Below, in pieces: positions 8,211 to 19,600 of a DNA stretch of 64,000 bases. This DNA is from Streptomyces ferrugineus. Lineage in GTDB: Bacteria; Actinomycetota; Actinomycetes; Streptomycetales; Streptomycetaceae. Within the stretch, counting starts at the first letter, position 1. Each line of letters starts with the position of its first letter. Location: assembly GCF_015160855.1 (NCBI RefSeq), contig NZ_CP063373.1:5518001-5582000 (forward strand), written 5' to 3'. The notes beneath the pieces were generated by a model. The model made no database searches and had not been told where the DNA came from. It saw only the letters and a program-made list of their open reading frames with translations. The translations under genes and the position numbers were made by a program.

Positions 8211-10555
8211 CGGCGGTGCTCCGTGGGGGTCTGGGTGCGGCGCAGGTCGAGCAGGTCCGCGGCGGCCCGGGCGAAGGGGCCGAGCAGGCCGCGGCCCATC
8301 TCCAGGCCGAACCAGGCGAGCCAGGTGAGCTTGGCGGCGCGCTTCTCCTGGCTGGTCAGGCGCGGGTCGACCTTGATGCCGTCGATCTGGTCGCGTACGT
8401 AGGAGTCCGCGGGGACGACGACTTCGCCGGCGAGGCTCGCCGGTTCGCCTTCGCGGCCGATTTCCACGGTGAGGGCTCGGGTCTGGCGCCAGACGTCACG
8501 GCGGGCGCGGGCGTACTTGTGGCCCTCCAGCCACCAGCGGCCACCGTCGGCGTCCGTCAACTGGAGCCGGTAGCGAAGGAGTTGGTGGCGCAGGCCGTGC
8601 CGCTGCGGGATGCCCTCCTCGGGGCGGATCCAGATGTCGCCGCGCTCCACGGTCAACGGCTCGGCGTGCAGGGCCGGACAGGTGACCTCGCCCCGGACGT
8701 CGACGCGGCGGTCCGTCACCAGCTGGTGCATGCTCGCGATGGAGAGGGTGAGGGCCATGGCGCAGGGGGTGTCGGGGCTGCCTGCGACGGGGCCGACGCC
8801 GCCCCTGGTGGTCTCGGTGAACCACAGGTAGGGCTGGTCGTCCTTGTGCGGGAGCCGGGCCAGACCGTCGTGGGCGAGGGCCTCGAACGTCTTCACCTGC
8901 GCCCGGGCGTCGTAGCGGGCGGCGGGTGGCAGGCCGAGGGCCTCGACGAGCGCGCCGGTGCGGTCGGCGGTGGCGGCCGGGCCCTTCAGGGTCGCCTCAC
9001 ACAGCTTCAGGGCCGTGGGGCTCTGCAACACCCGGGTGAGGAAGGCCAGTTCGGGTATCGGCTCGGCCTCCAGGCGGGCGAGGGCGTCGGAGCGCCACTC
9101 GTCCCAGTCCTGTACGCGGACGTGCATCCCGCCGAAGGCCATGTCCCGTACGACGTCGTCGAGGGTGTTGGGCACGCCGGTGAGGTTGTAGTCGAAGCCC
9201 CAGGCGTCGGGCTCGCAGATAGCGGCGACGGCGACGCGGCTGACCCAGTCGACCGGGGCGGCGTTGAGGTAGCGGAAGGCGGGCACCGTACGGAACCGGC
9301 CGAAGGCCGAGATGAGGCCGCTGCTGAGGTCCTGGGGGTTGTAGGCGCCGGTCCTGGTGTGGCCGCCGATGCCGCCCGGCCGCAGGGCCGTCACCACCAG
9401 GCCGTGGTCCCGGGCGCGCCGCAGGGCGACTTCCGCGGCCCACTTGGTCTGGTCGTAGCCGGCGACGAGCCGGTCGATGTGCGCGAGGGGGTCGTCCTCG
9501 CCCATGGAGGGGATGCCGACCTCGTTGAAGACGGCGATGGAGGAGATGTGGTGCAGCGGCTTGGGGCGGCCGGTAGCGGCGAGTTCGGCGAGGGTGAGGG
9601 CGCCGAGGACGTTGCTGGTGCGCAGTGACTGGTAGCCGCGCAGGAAGTCCACGGCCGCCGCGACCGAGACGACGCTGTCCAGTTCGTGGGTGAGGGTGTG
9701 CCAGAGGTCGTCGGACAGGCCCAGGTGCGGATGGCGGATGTCGCCGGGGAGCACGGTGATCCGGCGGCGCACCTCCGACGACCAGGGCAGACCGTAGCTC
9801 CTTAGCGCCTCGCCGAGCCGGGCCGTGGCCGCCTCCTCGTCGGCGGCGCGGACCAGGCAGTGCACGTGGGCGTCGCTGTGCCGCAGCAGGTCCAGGAGCA
9901 TATGGCTGCCGAGGAAGCCGGTGGCGCCGGTCAGCAGGATGCGGCGGGGCGGGAGGGGCTCGGGCGGGGCGGTGAAGGGGAGGCGGTCGGCGAGGGCCAG
10001 GTCGGCGAGGATCTGGCTGAGGTCCTCGGGGCGGGCCGTGGAGTCCGGCGGGGTGGTCAGGGGTGGGGCGGCGGCCATGGGCGTCGCCGGCTCGACGGGC
10101 TGCGGCGGTACGGCGATCGCGGCTCCGGTGCTTTCCAGCCGCCGTCTGGCCAAGGCGATGGGCCGGGCGTCGGCGAACACCTCGTCCAGGTCGACCGACA
10201 CGCCCAGCTCGCCCTCCAGCGCCGAGACGAGTTCGACGGCGTTCACGGAGGTGCCGCCGGCGTCGAAGAAGTCGGCGTCGGGCGCCAGTTGTCCCGCCGG
10301 CACGAAGCGGCCCGCCACGGCCGCGATGGCGGTGGCGAGTTCATCGGGACCGCGCGAGAGGTCCGCACCCGCAGCGGTCGGTGGAGCGTCGGCACCGGGC
10401 CGCTCGGGCGGCCCGGTCGGCTCGGTCGGCTCCGTCGCCCCCTTGACCCTGGCCAGCAGGTCGGTCACGGTCAGCCCGACACCGCCCCGCTCTATGGCCT
10501 CCGCGGTCGCCCGCTGGTCGGCGGCCGCCGACACGTTCTCGTTCACCTCACGCAT
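8207..10555 (-). CDS. Carrier protein-thioester reductase with GMC-type linker domain
   Basis: This 782-residue protein should receive an acyl chain and release it reductively as an aldehyde or alcohol. Residues about 65-145 form a carrier domain with the phosphopantetheine serine, Ser103, in FFDAGGTSVNAVEL. Residues about 205-560 form a thioester reductase: NADPH fingerprint GATGFLGS at 210-217 and the catalytic YDQTK with Tyr367 and Lys371. The final 215 residues are odd. The texts LWFTETTRGG, CPALHAEPLTVERGDIWI and WWLEGHKYARARRDVWRQT match the linker found between the oxidoreductase and hydrolase halves of GMC fusion enzymes. The next gene is that hydrolase half. It starts 74 bases after the PKS stop and ends in a four-base overlap with the hydrolase. 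Confidence 0.85.
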   Translation of the reverse strand: MREVNENVSAAADQRATAEAIERGGVGLTVTDLLARVKGATEPTEPTGPPERPGADAPPTAAGADLSRGPDELATAIAAVAGRFVPAGQLAPDADFFDAGGTSVNAVELVSALEGELGVSVDLDEVFADARPIALARRRLESTGAAIAVPPQPVEPATPMAAAPPLTTPPDSTARPEDLSQILADLALADRLPFTAPPEPLPPRRILLTGATGFLGSHMLLDLLRHSDAHVHCLVRAADEEAATARLGEALRSYGLPWSSEVRRRITVLPGDIRHPHLGLSDDLWHTLTHELDSVVSVAAAVDFLRGYQSLRTSNVLGALTLAELAATGRPKPLHHISSIAVFNEVGIPSMGEDDPLAHIDRLVAGYDQTKWAAEVALRRARDHGLVVTALRPGGIGGHTRTGAYNPQDLSSGLISAFGRFRTVPAFRYLNAAPVDWVSRVAVAAICEPDAWGFDYNLTGVPNTLDDVVRDMAFGGMHVRVQDWDEWRSDALARLEAEPIPELAFLTRVLQSPTALKLCEATLKGPAATADRTGALVEALGLPPAARYDARAQVKTFEALAHDGLARLPHKDDQPYLWFTETTRGGVGPVAGSPDTPCAMALTLSIASMHQLVTDRRVDVRGEVTCPALHAEPLTVERGDIWIRPEEGIPQRHGLRHQLLRYRLQLTDADGGRWWLEGHKYARARRDVWRQTRALTVEIGREGEPASLAGEVVVPADSYVRDQIDGIKVDPRLTSQEKRAAKLTWLAWFGLEMGRGLLGPFARAAADLLDLRRTQTPTEHRR

Positions 10556-10629
10556 GAGAGCCCTTCACGGTGTTGCCCTGCCCTTTCATCGCTGCCGACA
10601 GCCATCCGCACGCACGCCACCCCGTACCG

Positions 10630-13600
10630 TCATGGGCGCCGCCAAGAGCGGAACGTCCTCAGGTGCTCCGGTGTGACGACGGCCTCCAGTCGGTCGTCGT
10701 CCTGATCGCCGCCGCCCAGTGCCGACAGCAGCCGGCGGGCCGGGGCGTTGCGCGCGGTGCGTTCCGCCGTCAGGCGGACCTTGGCGCAGCACAGTTCCTC
10801 GGCGCGCTCGGCCAGCCACCGCAGGAGCCGTTCCTCGACACCCCGACCGAGCGCCCGGCAGCTCATCAGCCAGGCCAAAACGTCGAGTTGGTCGCCCTCG
10901 CGGCGCACGGCGAGGAGGCCGATCTGGCCGTAGTCGCCGAAGCGGTCACGGGCCGACGCCGTCCAGATCTCGCCGTGCTCGCGCCACCGGGCGACGTCGC
11001 CGCCGTCGGCAGAGCGGGCGCGGAGAGTGAACTGGTTGGTGCGGCGCAGGAGTTGCTCGGCCCGCCGCACATCGGCGTCGGCCAGCGCCCGGACCTCGAC
11101 CTCCAGTTCCAACTGCTCCAGGAACTCCTCGAATCCGGCCTGTTCCCGTACGGCGTCCCGCTCCCGCTCCTGCTCGTAGAACCGCGCCCGCAGCGCGTCC
11201 TCGGCCGTCCCCGCCGCGGGGACCAGCGGCCACAACCGGCCCAGGAAGTCCGGTAGTTCGGCCGCCGGCGGGCAGGTCACCGACAGCACCTGCGGCAGCG
11301 CGGCGCGCATCCTGGCGATCTCGGCCGGGTTGTCGTCGAGGAAGAGGAAGCTGTCCAGGCCGAGGTTGAGCGTGCGCGCCGTATCGGCGAGGCGGGTCGG
11401 CTTGGGGCCCCAGGCCGCCGAGAGCACGCTGAAGTGGTCCGCCTTCAGCAGGCTGTCCGCGCGGTCCAGTACGGCGCGGACGGTGTCCTCGTCGTTGTTG
11501 CTGACCAGCACCAGCAGCGCGCCCGCCGCGCGCCACTGGAGCAGCCGGTGCGCCAGCAGGGCTCGCGGACCGGTCAGGTCCACGGCCTCGGGGCCGATCT
11601 CGCCCGCCACGCCGCCCCACAGGGTCTCGTCGCCGTCGACCGCGATCACCTTGGGCGCCGGGCGCCGTACGGACCGCACGGCCTCGGCGAGGCGAAGGGC
11701 GACGGCCGCCTGGAAGTGCGGGGTGAACGGCAGGTGGGCCACGCGTTCGGTGCGCTCGTCGAAGACGTCGTCGACGGGGTGGCGGCGGGTCCAGTCGCCG
11801 GGGCCGAGGACGGCGATGCCGGGCACCTCGGCCAGTTCGGCGGCGATCTCCCGCTCCCACCGCTCAAGGCGGTCCTCGACCTGTGCGGTGGGCGGGAAGC
11901 CGACGATCAGCGGCTTGCGGGTGCGTTCGGCGACCTCGCGCAGCGCGGCCGGGTAGGCGGTGCGCAGTTCGGCGAGCAGCGTGTCGTCGATCGGGCCGAA
12001 GCGTTGCAGGTCCGTGGCCCGCAACAGGACGACGCCCACGGTCGTGGCCGGGTCGGCGAACACTCCGGAGGGGTCGCGCAGGCTCGCCGTCACATGGTGG
12101 TACGGGGCTTCCGCGACCGTCGTCACGCTGCCGTCCGGCGCCGACTCGTTGACGGCCGTCTCGCACATCAGGGGCAGGTTGCCGAGGGCGAAGGTGGCGG
12201 CGAGCGCGAGCCTGCGGGGCGACTCGGCGTGCGGTGTATCCGTACGCACCCGCCCCGACGGATCCTCGGCCGTCTCCGCCAGCAGACTCAGCAACTCCTC
12301 CCCCAGCTCGGCCACCGTCGCCGCGTCCAGGATGTCGAGGTTGTGGTCGAGGCGGATCCGGCCCACGTCCGGGGTCATGGTGATCATCAGGTCGAGGTCC
12401 GAGTAGCCGGTCCCGGCCGGCAGCACCTCCAGGCCGGTCAGCCCGCGAGCGGCGCGTACGTAGTTGAAGTACACCTCCACCAGCGGCGCGTTCGCCCGGT
12501 ACAGCCCCTGTTCGGCCAGCACCGGCAGCACGTCGGAGAACATGGCACCCTTGGTCAGCACCCGCTCCAGCCGCCCGTCGGTGCGGCGCAGCACCTCCTC
12601 GATCCGCTCCCCCGCGTTCGCCTCGGCGGGGAAGGGCACCGGCACGCCGAAGAAGCCCACCGCGTCATAGGCGTCGGCGTGGATGCGGGTGTCCACGGGC
12701 ACGGCGAGGACGAAACGTTCCCGCTCGCGCTTCCGGGCCAGCAGGACGGTCAGGGTGCCGAGGCAGAAGGCCGCGGGCGTCACGGCCAGGCGGCTCGCGG
12801 CGGCCGAGATCCGGTCCGTCAGCCCGTCGGGGATCGGCACGGTGACACTGCCGGCGCGGTACGAGCGGGTCTGCGGGCGCGGCCGGCTCAGGGCGAGGTC
12901 GAGGCGTGCGCTGCCCCGGAACGCCTCGCGCCACTCGCTCGCGTCGGTGCTCCCGTCGGCGTGCTCACCGGTCCGCTGGGCCTCGATCAGCAGTTGGACG
13001 TCGCGGTTGGTGACGGTGTCGCCGAGTGCCGCACCGGACAGCTCGGCATCGATCTCGCCCGCCACCAGCAGCAGCGACTGCAGATCGCTGACGGCGTGGT
13101 GGGCGCCGTACACCAGGACCTGGCCGCGCTCACCGCCGTCCAGCAGCTCGAATCGCCACAGGGGCGCGGCCGCGAGGTCGAACGGTGGCTCCAGGAGCTC
13201 GCGCAGCCGGTCGGCGGCGTCGAGGGCGGCGGTGTCCGGCACGACCGTCCACCGCAGCAGGGGTTCCGGCAGTTCGCGGTGCACGCTCAGCCGGCGTCCG
13301 CCCTCGGCGGCGGTGACGACGGCGGTGCGCAGGGCCGCGTGCCGTGCGGTGAGGCGGGTGAGGATGCCGGTGAGCGCCTCGCGGGTGGTGGGCGTAGTGA
13401 GACGTACCGCGAGGCCGACGGCGTGGGCCGCGTCCGGCATGCCCGGCTGGGCGCTGCGCAGCAGCCGTACGACGTCGCGGGTCGCGGTGTGCGATTCGGT
13501 CGCCGGAATCTCGGTCGCCCGATCCGGTTCGTCCGCTGCCGCTGTCCGTCGTTCGGGCAGTGCCGTGCCGAGGGCCTGGGCGAGGCCGCGGATGTCGGCG

Positions 13601-16600
13601 GCCGAGAAGACGGTGGCGGCGGGGAGTTCGACGCCGAGTTCGCGGGCGAAGGAGTTGCGCAGGCGCACCAGCATGAGGGAGTCGAGGCCGAGTTCCTTCA
13701 GGGCCGTGGTCGCGGACACCTGGACCGCGCCGCCGGAGACCTCGCCGATCCTGGCGCGTACGTACGCTTCCAGGCGTACGGTCCGCTCGGTGTCGCTCGT
13801 CGCCGCGAGCACCTTCTTGACCAGGTCGTCCGTGCCGGGTGTGCCGGTGGGGACGGCGACCAGGTCGGCCAGGATCGGGCGGGTGCGGGCGGCGTCGGGG
13901 TCGAGGGCCAGCATCTCCCAGTCCAGGGCCAGCGGGGCGAGCTGGCGGCGGCCCGTGCTCAGCACGCGTTCGAACAGCTCACCGCCGTCCTGCGCGGAGA
14001 AGGCGACCAGGCCCGAGCGGGCGGTCTCGGCCTCGCGGGTGCCGGACTCGGCCACCATGCCGACGCCGGACCAGGCACCCCAGTCCAGGCTGAGCGCCCG
14101 CCGGTCGGTACGGGAGAGGTGGTGGGCCCAGGCGTCGAGGAAGGCGTTGGCCGCCGAGTACGGGCTCTGTCCGGCCGAGCCGAGCAGGCCGGCCGCGGAT
14201 GCGAACAGCACGAAGTCGGCTGCTTCCGGGGTGAGTTCGGTGAGCAGGGCGGTGCCCAGGACCTTGGGGGCGAGGACGCGCAGGACGCGCCCGTCGGTCA
14301 GGTTGGCGATCGTGGCGTCGTCCAGGACGCCGGCCGCGTGCACGACGCCGGTGATCGGCCCGAGTGCGTGGCGTACGGCGTCCAGGGCGGCCGTCAGCCC
14401 TTCGCGGTCGGCGACGTCCGCGCGTGCCAGGTGCACGGTCACGCCCCGCTCTTCGAGCGTCCGGATCCAGCCGAGGGCGTCGTCGGTGGGCGCGCCGCGG
14501 CTCATCAGGGCCAGCCGGCGGGCGCCCCGGCCGGCGAGCCGTTCGGCGACGACCCGCCCGAGGCCGCCCAGGCCACCGGTGATCAGGTACACGCCGCCCG
14601 GAGTGATCGCGCCCTGGCCGCCGTCGTCGGGGCGGGTGCGGGTCAGGCGGGGTACGAGTCGTCCGGTCCCGCGCAGCGCGACGAGCCGTTCGTCGTCGGC
14701 GTGCCGCAGTTGGGTCCACAGGGCGTCGGCGCCGCCCGTCGCCGGCAGGTCGACGAGGGTGGTCCGCAGCTCGGGGTGCTCTTGCGCCAACGCGAGCCCG
14801 AAGCCCCAGGCGAGCGCTTGCTGGGGGTGGGTCACCTGCGTGCTGTCACCGGCGGCCTGGCTGCCCCGTGCGACGACGAAGAGGCGGGGCGTCCGGCCGC
14901 CCTGCGAACGATCCGCGAGCGTGCGCACCAGGTGCAGGGTGCTCAGGCAGCACAGCCGGGCCGCCTCCTGTGCCGTGCCGGCGTCCTCGATCGCGGGGGC
15001 GTCCAAGGCGGACAACTGGACGATCCGCTCGGGTGGTTCGCTCGCGAAGGCCTCGTCGAGCAGGCGCGCGAGGTGGTGCGGGTCGGCCGGGTCGAGGACG
15101 TAGCGTCCGGGGCCTTCGGCGGTGAAGGTCCGCCCTTTTCGCGCGATCACATACGGCACGTCGGTCGCGAGCCGTTCCGCGACCTCGGCCGCCACGCCCG
15201 TCTCGTCGGCCAGGACGAGCCAGCTTCCGCGCGGGGGCGGTTCGTCGGCGATCGGGCGCGGCTGCCAGCGGGTCTCGAACAGCGCCCCGTCCAGCGGCGA
15301 GAGCGCGGCCAGCTCGAACTCCTCCGCCTCCAGCAGCAGTTGGTCGTGCTCGTCGTACAGGCGAAGGTCCAGGGTCGCGGTGTCCCCGGACACCGACCGC
15401 AGCTCGCAGGTCACCCAGACGGGAGTGGTGCGCAGCCCGGTGTGGCGGAGCCGTCCGACTCCGGCGGGCACGAACGCCCGTCCCTGCGGTGCGTCGGCGG
15501 GCAGCGCGGCGGTGTGGAAGGCGGCGTCGAGGACGGCCGGGTGCAGCAGGTGGCCGGCGGCGGGCTTGTCGGCGAGCCGGGCCAGGGCGGCGGAATGGGT
15601 GCGGTGGCCGGACTCCAGGCCGCGGAAGGCGGGGCCGTATTCGATGCCGAGGGCGGCGAGAGCGCCGTAGACGCCGGGCAGATCGACCTGCTCGGTGCAC
15701 CGTTCGCGCAGTGCGGCGAGCGGCTCGGCGGCGGATTCGGCGCCGGTGACGGCGACGCGTCCGGCGACGTGGCGTTCCCAGCCTGCGCGCCGTCCGTCGC
15801 CGGTGGGCGCCGAGGCGATGGTGAAGTCCCAACAGCCGTCGGCGGCGGGTCGCAGGACGAGCTGCAGCCGGGTCGGGCGGGACTCGTCGAGGCGCAGCGG
15901 CTGGAGGAACCGCACGTCGGCGAGCCGTACGTCACCTCCGTCCCGTACGACGGACGCGGCCTCCAGCGCCATGCCGAGGAAGGCGGCGCCGGGCAGCCAC
16001 ACCTCGCCGGTCACCCGGTGGTCGGTGAGATAGGCGAAGCGGCTGTCGCGCAGGTCCACCTCGCTCTGGAAGATGTGCCGGTCTGCCTCGTCGCTGGCCT
16101 CGACGTGCGTGCCCAGAAGCGGTGAGGCGCCGCCGGTGGCGGTGGTCGGCGCGGGGGCGAGCCAGTGGCGTTCGCGGGCGAAGGCGTAGGTGGGCAGGTC
16201 GACGCGGCGGCCCGCCGGGAACAGGGCCCGCCAGTCGGGGGTGTGGCTGGCTGTGTACAGCTCTCCCAGCCTGCCGAGCAGTGCGTCCCGCCCGCCGTGC
16301 TGGCGGCGCAGCGTGCCGACGCTCACCGCGTCGATTCCGGCCTCGGCCGCCACCGCCTCGACGGCGGAGCCCAGCGAGGGGTGCGGGCTCAGCTCGACGA
16401 AGTAGCGGTAACCGTCGTCCAGCATGCGGCGGATGGTCTCCGCGAAGCGGACGGGCTCGCTGAGGTTGGCGTACCAGTACTCGGGGTCCAGTCGGTCGCC
16501 GGAAACGGGTTCCGCCAGCACCGTCGAGTACACAGGGGTGCCGCTGTGGCCGCCCTGGATGCCGGCGAAGCGGTCGAGCAGTTCGTCGCGCAGCGGTGCC

Positions 16601-19600
16601 ATCAGCGGGGTGTGCGAGGCGAACGGGGTCGACAGCGACCGGGCCTCGATGCCCTGTTCGTCGAGGCTCCGGCGCAGGTCGGCCAGTGCGTCGGCGGCAC
16701 CCGAAACGGCGGTGGAGTGCGGGCCGTTGACGGCCGCGACGAAGAGGCGGCCGGCGTACGGGGCGAGCAGTTCCTCGACCCGGGGGCGGGGCAGGTTCAG
16801 GGAGAGCATGCCGCCCTTGCCCGCGACGGGTACGACCGCCTGGGCCCGCCCGGTCACCACGGCCACGGCGTCGTCCAGGGTGAGGGCGCCGGCACTGTAC
16901 GCGGCGGCGATCTCGCCGAGGCTGTGCCCGGTCACGGCGTCCGGGGAGACGCCCAGCGAGCGCCAGGCGGCCGTCAGTGCCGCGTTCACCGCGAACAGCG
17001 TCGGCTGCAGGTACTCGGTCCGCTCCAGCGGGGAGAACTCCTCGGGCGCCCGCAGGGCGTTGAGCACCGACCAGCCGGCGCGCCGCCGCACGGCCTCGTC
17101 GATGCGGGTCAGTTCCTCGCGGAAGGCGTCCGACTCCCGGATCAGGTCGAGGCCCATGCCGGGCCACTGACCGCCGTGTCCGGCGTAGACGAAGGCGATC
17201 TTGCCCGTCTGCTCCTCCCGGAGCGCGGGGAGCGGGATCCGCCCGGACGCCAACTCGCCCAGGAGGGCCCGAAGTTCGTCGCGGTCCTCGGCCACGACCG
17301 CCGTGCGCCGCTCGAAGTGGCTGCGGTGGCGGGCCAGGGTGTGGGCGAGGTCCGGCAGCGCGGCGGAGTCGTGGGCGAGGTGGTGTGCCAGAGCGGCGGC
17401 CTGCCCGCGCAGGCCCGCCTCGCCGCGGCCGGAGAGGACGAACAGGCGCTTGCCGGCGGGAGGTTCGGCGGCGGGATCGGGCGACAGGGACTGGGACTGG
17501 GGCGCCTCCTCCACGATCACATGTGCGTTGGTGCCGCTGATCCCGAAGGCGCTGACGCCCGCGCGCCGCACCCGTTCGGGATCCCGTGGCCAGGCGTGGG
17601 CCTCGTTCAGTACGCGCAGTCCGCTGTCCGCCCAGTCGACGTGCCGGCTGGGCGTGTCGGCGTGCAGGGTGCGCGGCAGGGTCTCGTGGCGCAGGGACTG
17701 CACGACCTTGATCAGGCCGACCACGCCCGAGGCCGCCTGGGTGTGTCCCACGTTGGACTTCAGCGAGCCCAGGTACAGCGGGCGTCCCTCGGCGCGCGAG
17801 GCGCCGAAGACCTCCGCGAGGGCGTTCGCCTCGATCGGGTCGCCCAGCGTCGTGCCCGTGCCGTGCGCCTCGACGTGGTCGATGTCCTCGGCCCGCAGCC
17901 CGGACCGGGCCAGGGCGCGGCGGATCACCTGCCCCTGCGCGGGTCCGTTGGGCGCGGACAGGCCCTGGCTGCGGCCGTCCTGGTTGACGGCGGTGCCGCG
18001 CAGCACGGCCAGGATCCGGTCGCCGTCGCGCCGGGCGTCGCTCAGCCGCTTCAGTACGACCATCCCGGCGCCCTCGGCCCAGATGGCGCCGTCGGCGGCG
18101 TCGGAGAAGGAGCGGCAGCGGCCGGTCGGGGACAGGCCGCGCAGCCGGCTGAACTCGACGAAGGTCTGCGGCGTGACCATCAGGGTGACGCCGCCGGCGA
18201 GCGCCAGATCGCACTCTCCCGCGCGCAGCGCCTGCGCCGCCAGGTGCACGGCCACGAGCGACGAGGAGCACGCCGTGTCCACGGTCAGCGCGGGCCCGTT
18301 CAGCCCCAGTGTGTAGGCGAGGCGGCCGGAGGCCACGCTCAGGGCGGAGCCCGTGCCGACGTATCCGTCGAGTTGGTCGAGGCGGGTGCCGGAGAGGTAG
18401 TCGCTGCCGAACATGCCGACGTACACGCCGGTGGTGCTGCCCGCCAGTTCGGCCGGCACGATGCCGGCGCGCTCCAGCGACTCCCAGGCCGTCTCCAGCA
18501 GCAGCCGCTGCTGCGGGTCCATGGCCGCCGCCTCCTTCGGGGTGATGCCGAAGAAGGCCGCGTCGAAGGACTCGATGTCGTCGAGGAAGCCGCCCTCGCG
18601 GGCGTATGACTTGCCGGGCACGTCCGGGTCGGGGTCGTACAGCGACTCGACGTCCCACCGTCCCGCCGGGAACGGTCCGACGGCGTCCCGGCCCTCCGCG
18701 ACCAGGCGCCACAGGCCCTCGGGGTCGGTGACTCCGCCTGGCAGCCGGCAGGCCATGGCGACGAGGGCCACCGGCTCGTCGGAGGAGGAGGCGGGTGCGG
18801 GTGGAGATGCGGGTGCGGGTGGAGATGCGGGTGCGGGTGCGGCCTGGCGGCTCGGGCGGGCCGTTGTCGCCAGGGCACCGGTCAGCAGGTGTTCGCTCAG
18901 GCGGGTCGGCGTGGGGTGGTCGAAGAGCAGGGTGGCGAGGAGCCTGGTGCCGATGCGGGCGCTGATGCGGTTGCGCAGGTCGACCGCGGTCACCGAGTCC
19001 ATGCCGAGATCGCGCAGCGGCTGGTCGGGGCGGACGGACTCCGCCGAGCGCAGGCCGAGCGCGTGGGCGGCCTCCTCGCGGACCAGGGCGAGGACGCGCG
19101 CGGCGCGTTCTGGTGCCGGCAGCCGGGCCAGGCGGTCGGCCAGGGTGCGGGTGCCGGGCTGGGCCGGGCGGGTCGCGGGGAGCAGGGAGCGCCACAGTGC
19201 GTCGGTGGGCGCGGTGGCCCTGAGCCGGGGCAGGTCCAGGGCCCAGGCGACCAGGTGGGGGGCGTCGCGGCGCAGGGCGAGTTCGGTCAGGTCGCGGCCC
19301 TGGTCGGGGGTCAGGGCGCGGTGACCGAGCCGGGTCATCCGCTCCAGGTCGGCGTGCTCGGCGGCGAGCCCCTCCCCCGCCCAGGCACCGAAGGAGACCG
19401 AGACGCCGGGCAGGCCCAGGGCGCGGCGGTGCTGGGCGAGTTGGTCGAGGAAGACGTTGGCGGCCGCGTAGTTGGCCTGGCCCGCGTTGCCGACGACTCC
19501 CGCGGCGGAGGAGACCAACAGGAAGAGGTCGAGCGGGTGATCGGCGGTGAGCCGGTGCAGGTGGGCGGCGCCGTCGACCTTGGGACGCAGCACCTGGGCG

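Noticed and set aside
11434..16125. Very long plus-strand open frame opposite the PKS
   Set aside because: It is the complement of the PKS gene, created by GC-rich third positions. Its translation is low in complexity and holds no domain, while the minus strand carries intact PKS motifs throughout.
18791..18844. Short direct repeats as a CRISPR array
   Set aside because: The units abut without spacers and lie in frame in a protein linker; this is a coding tandem repeat.
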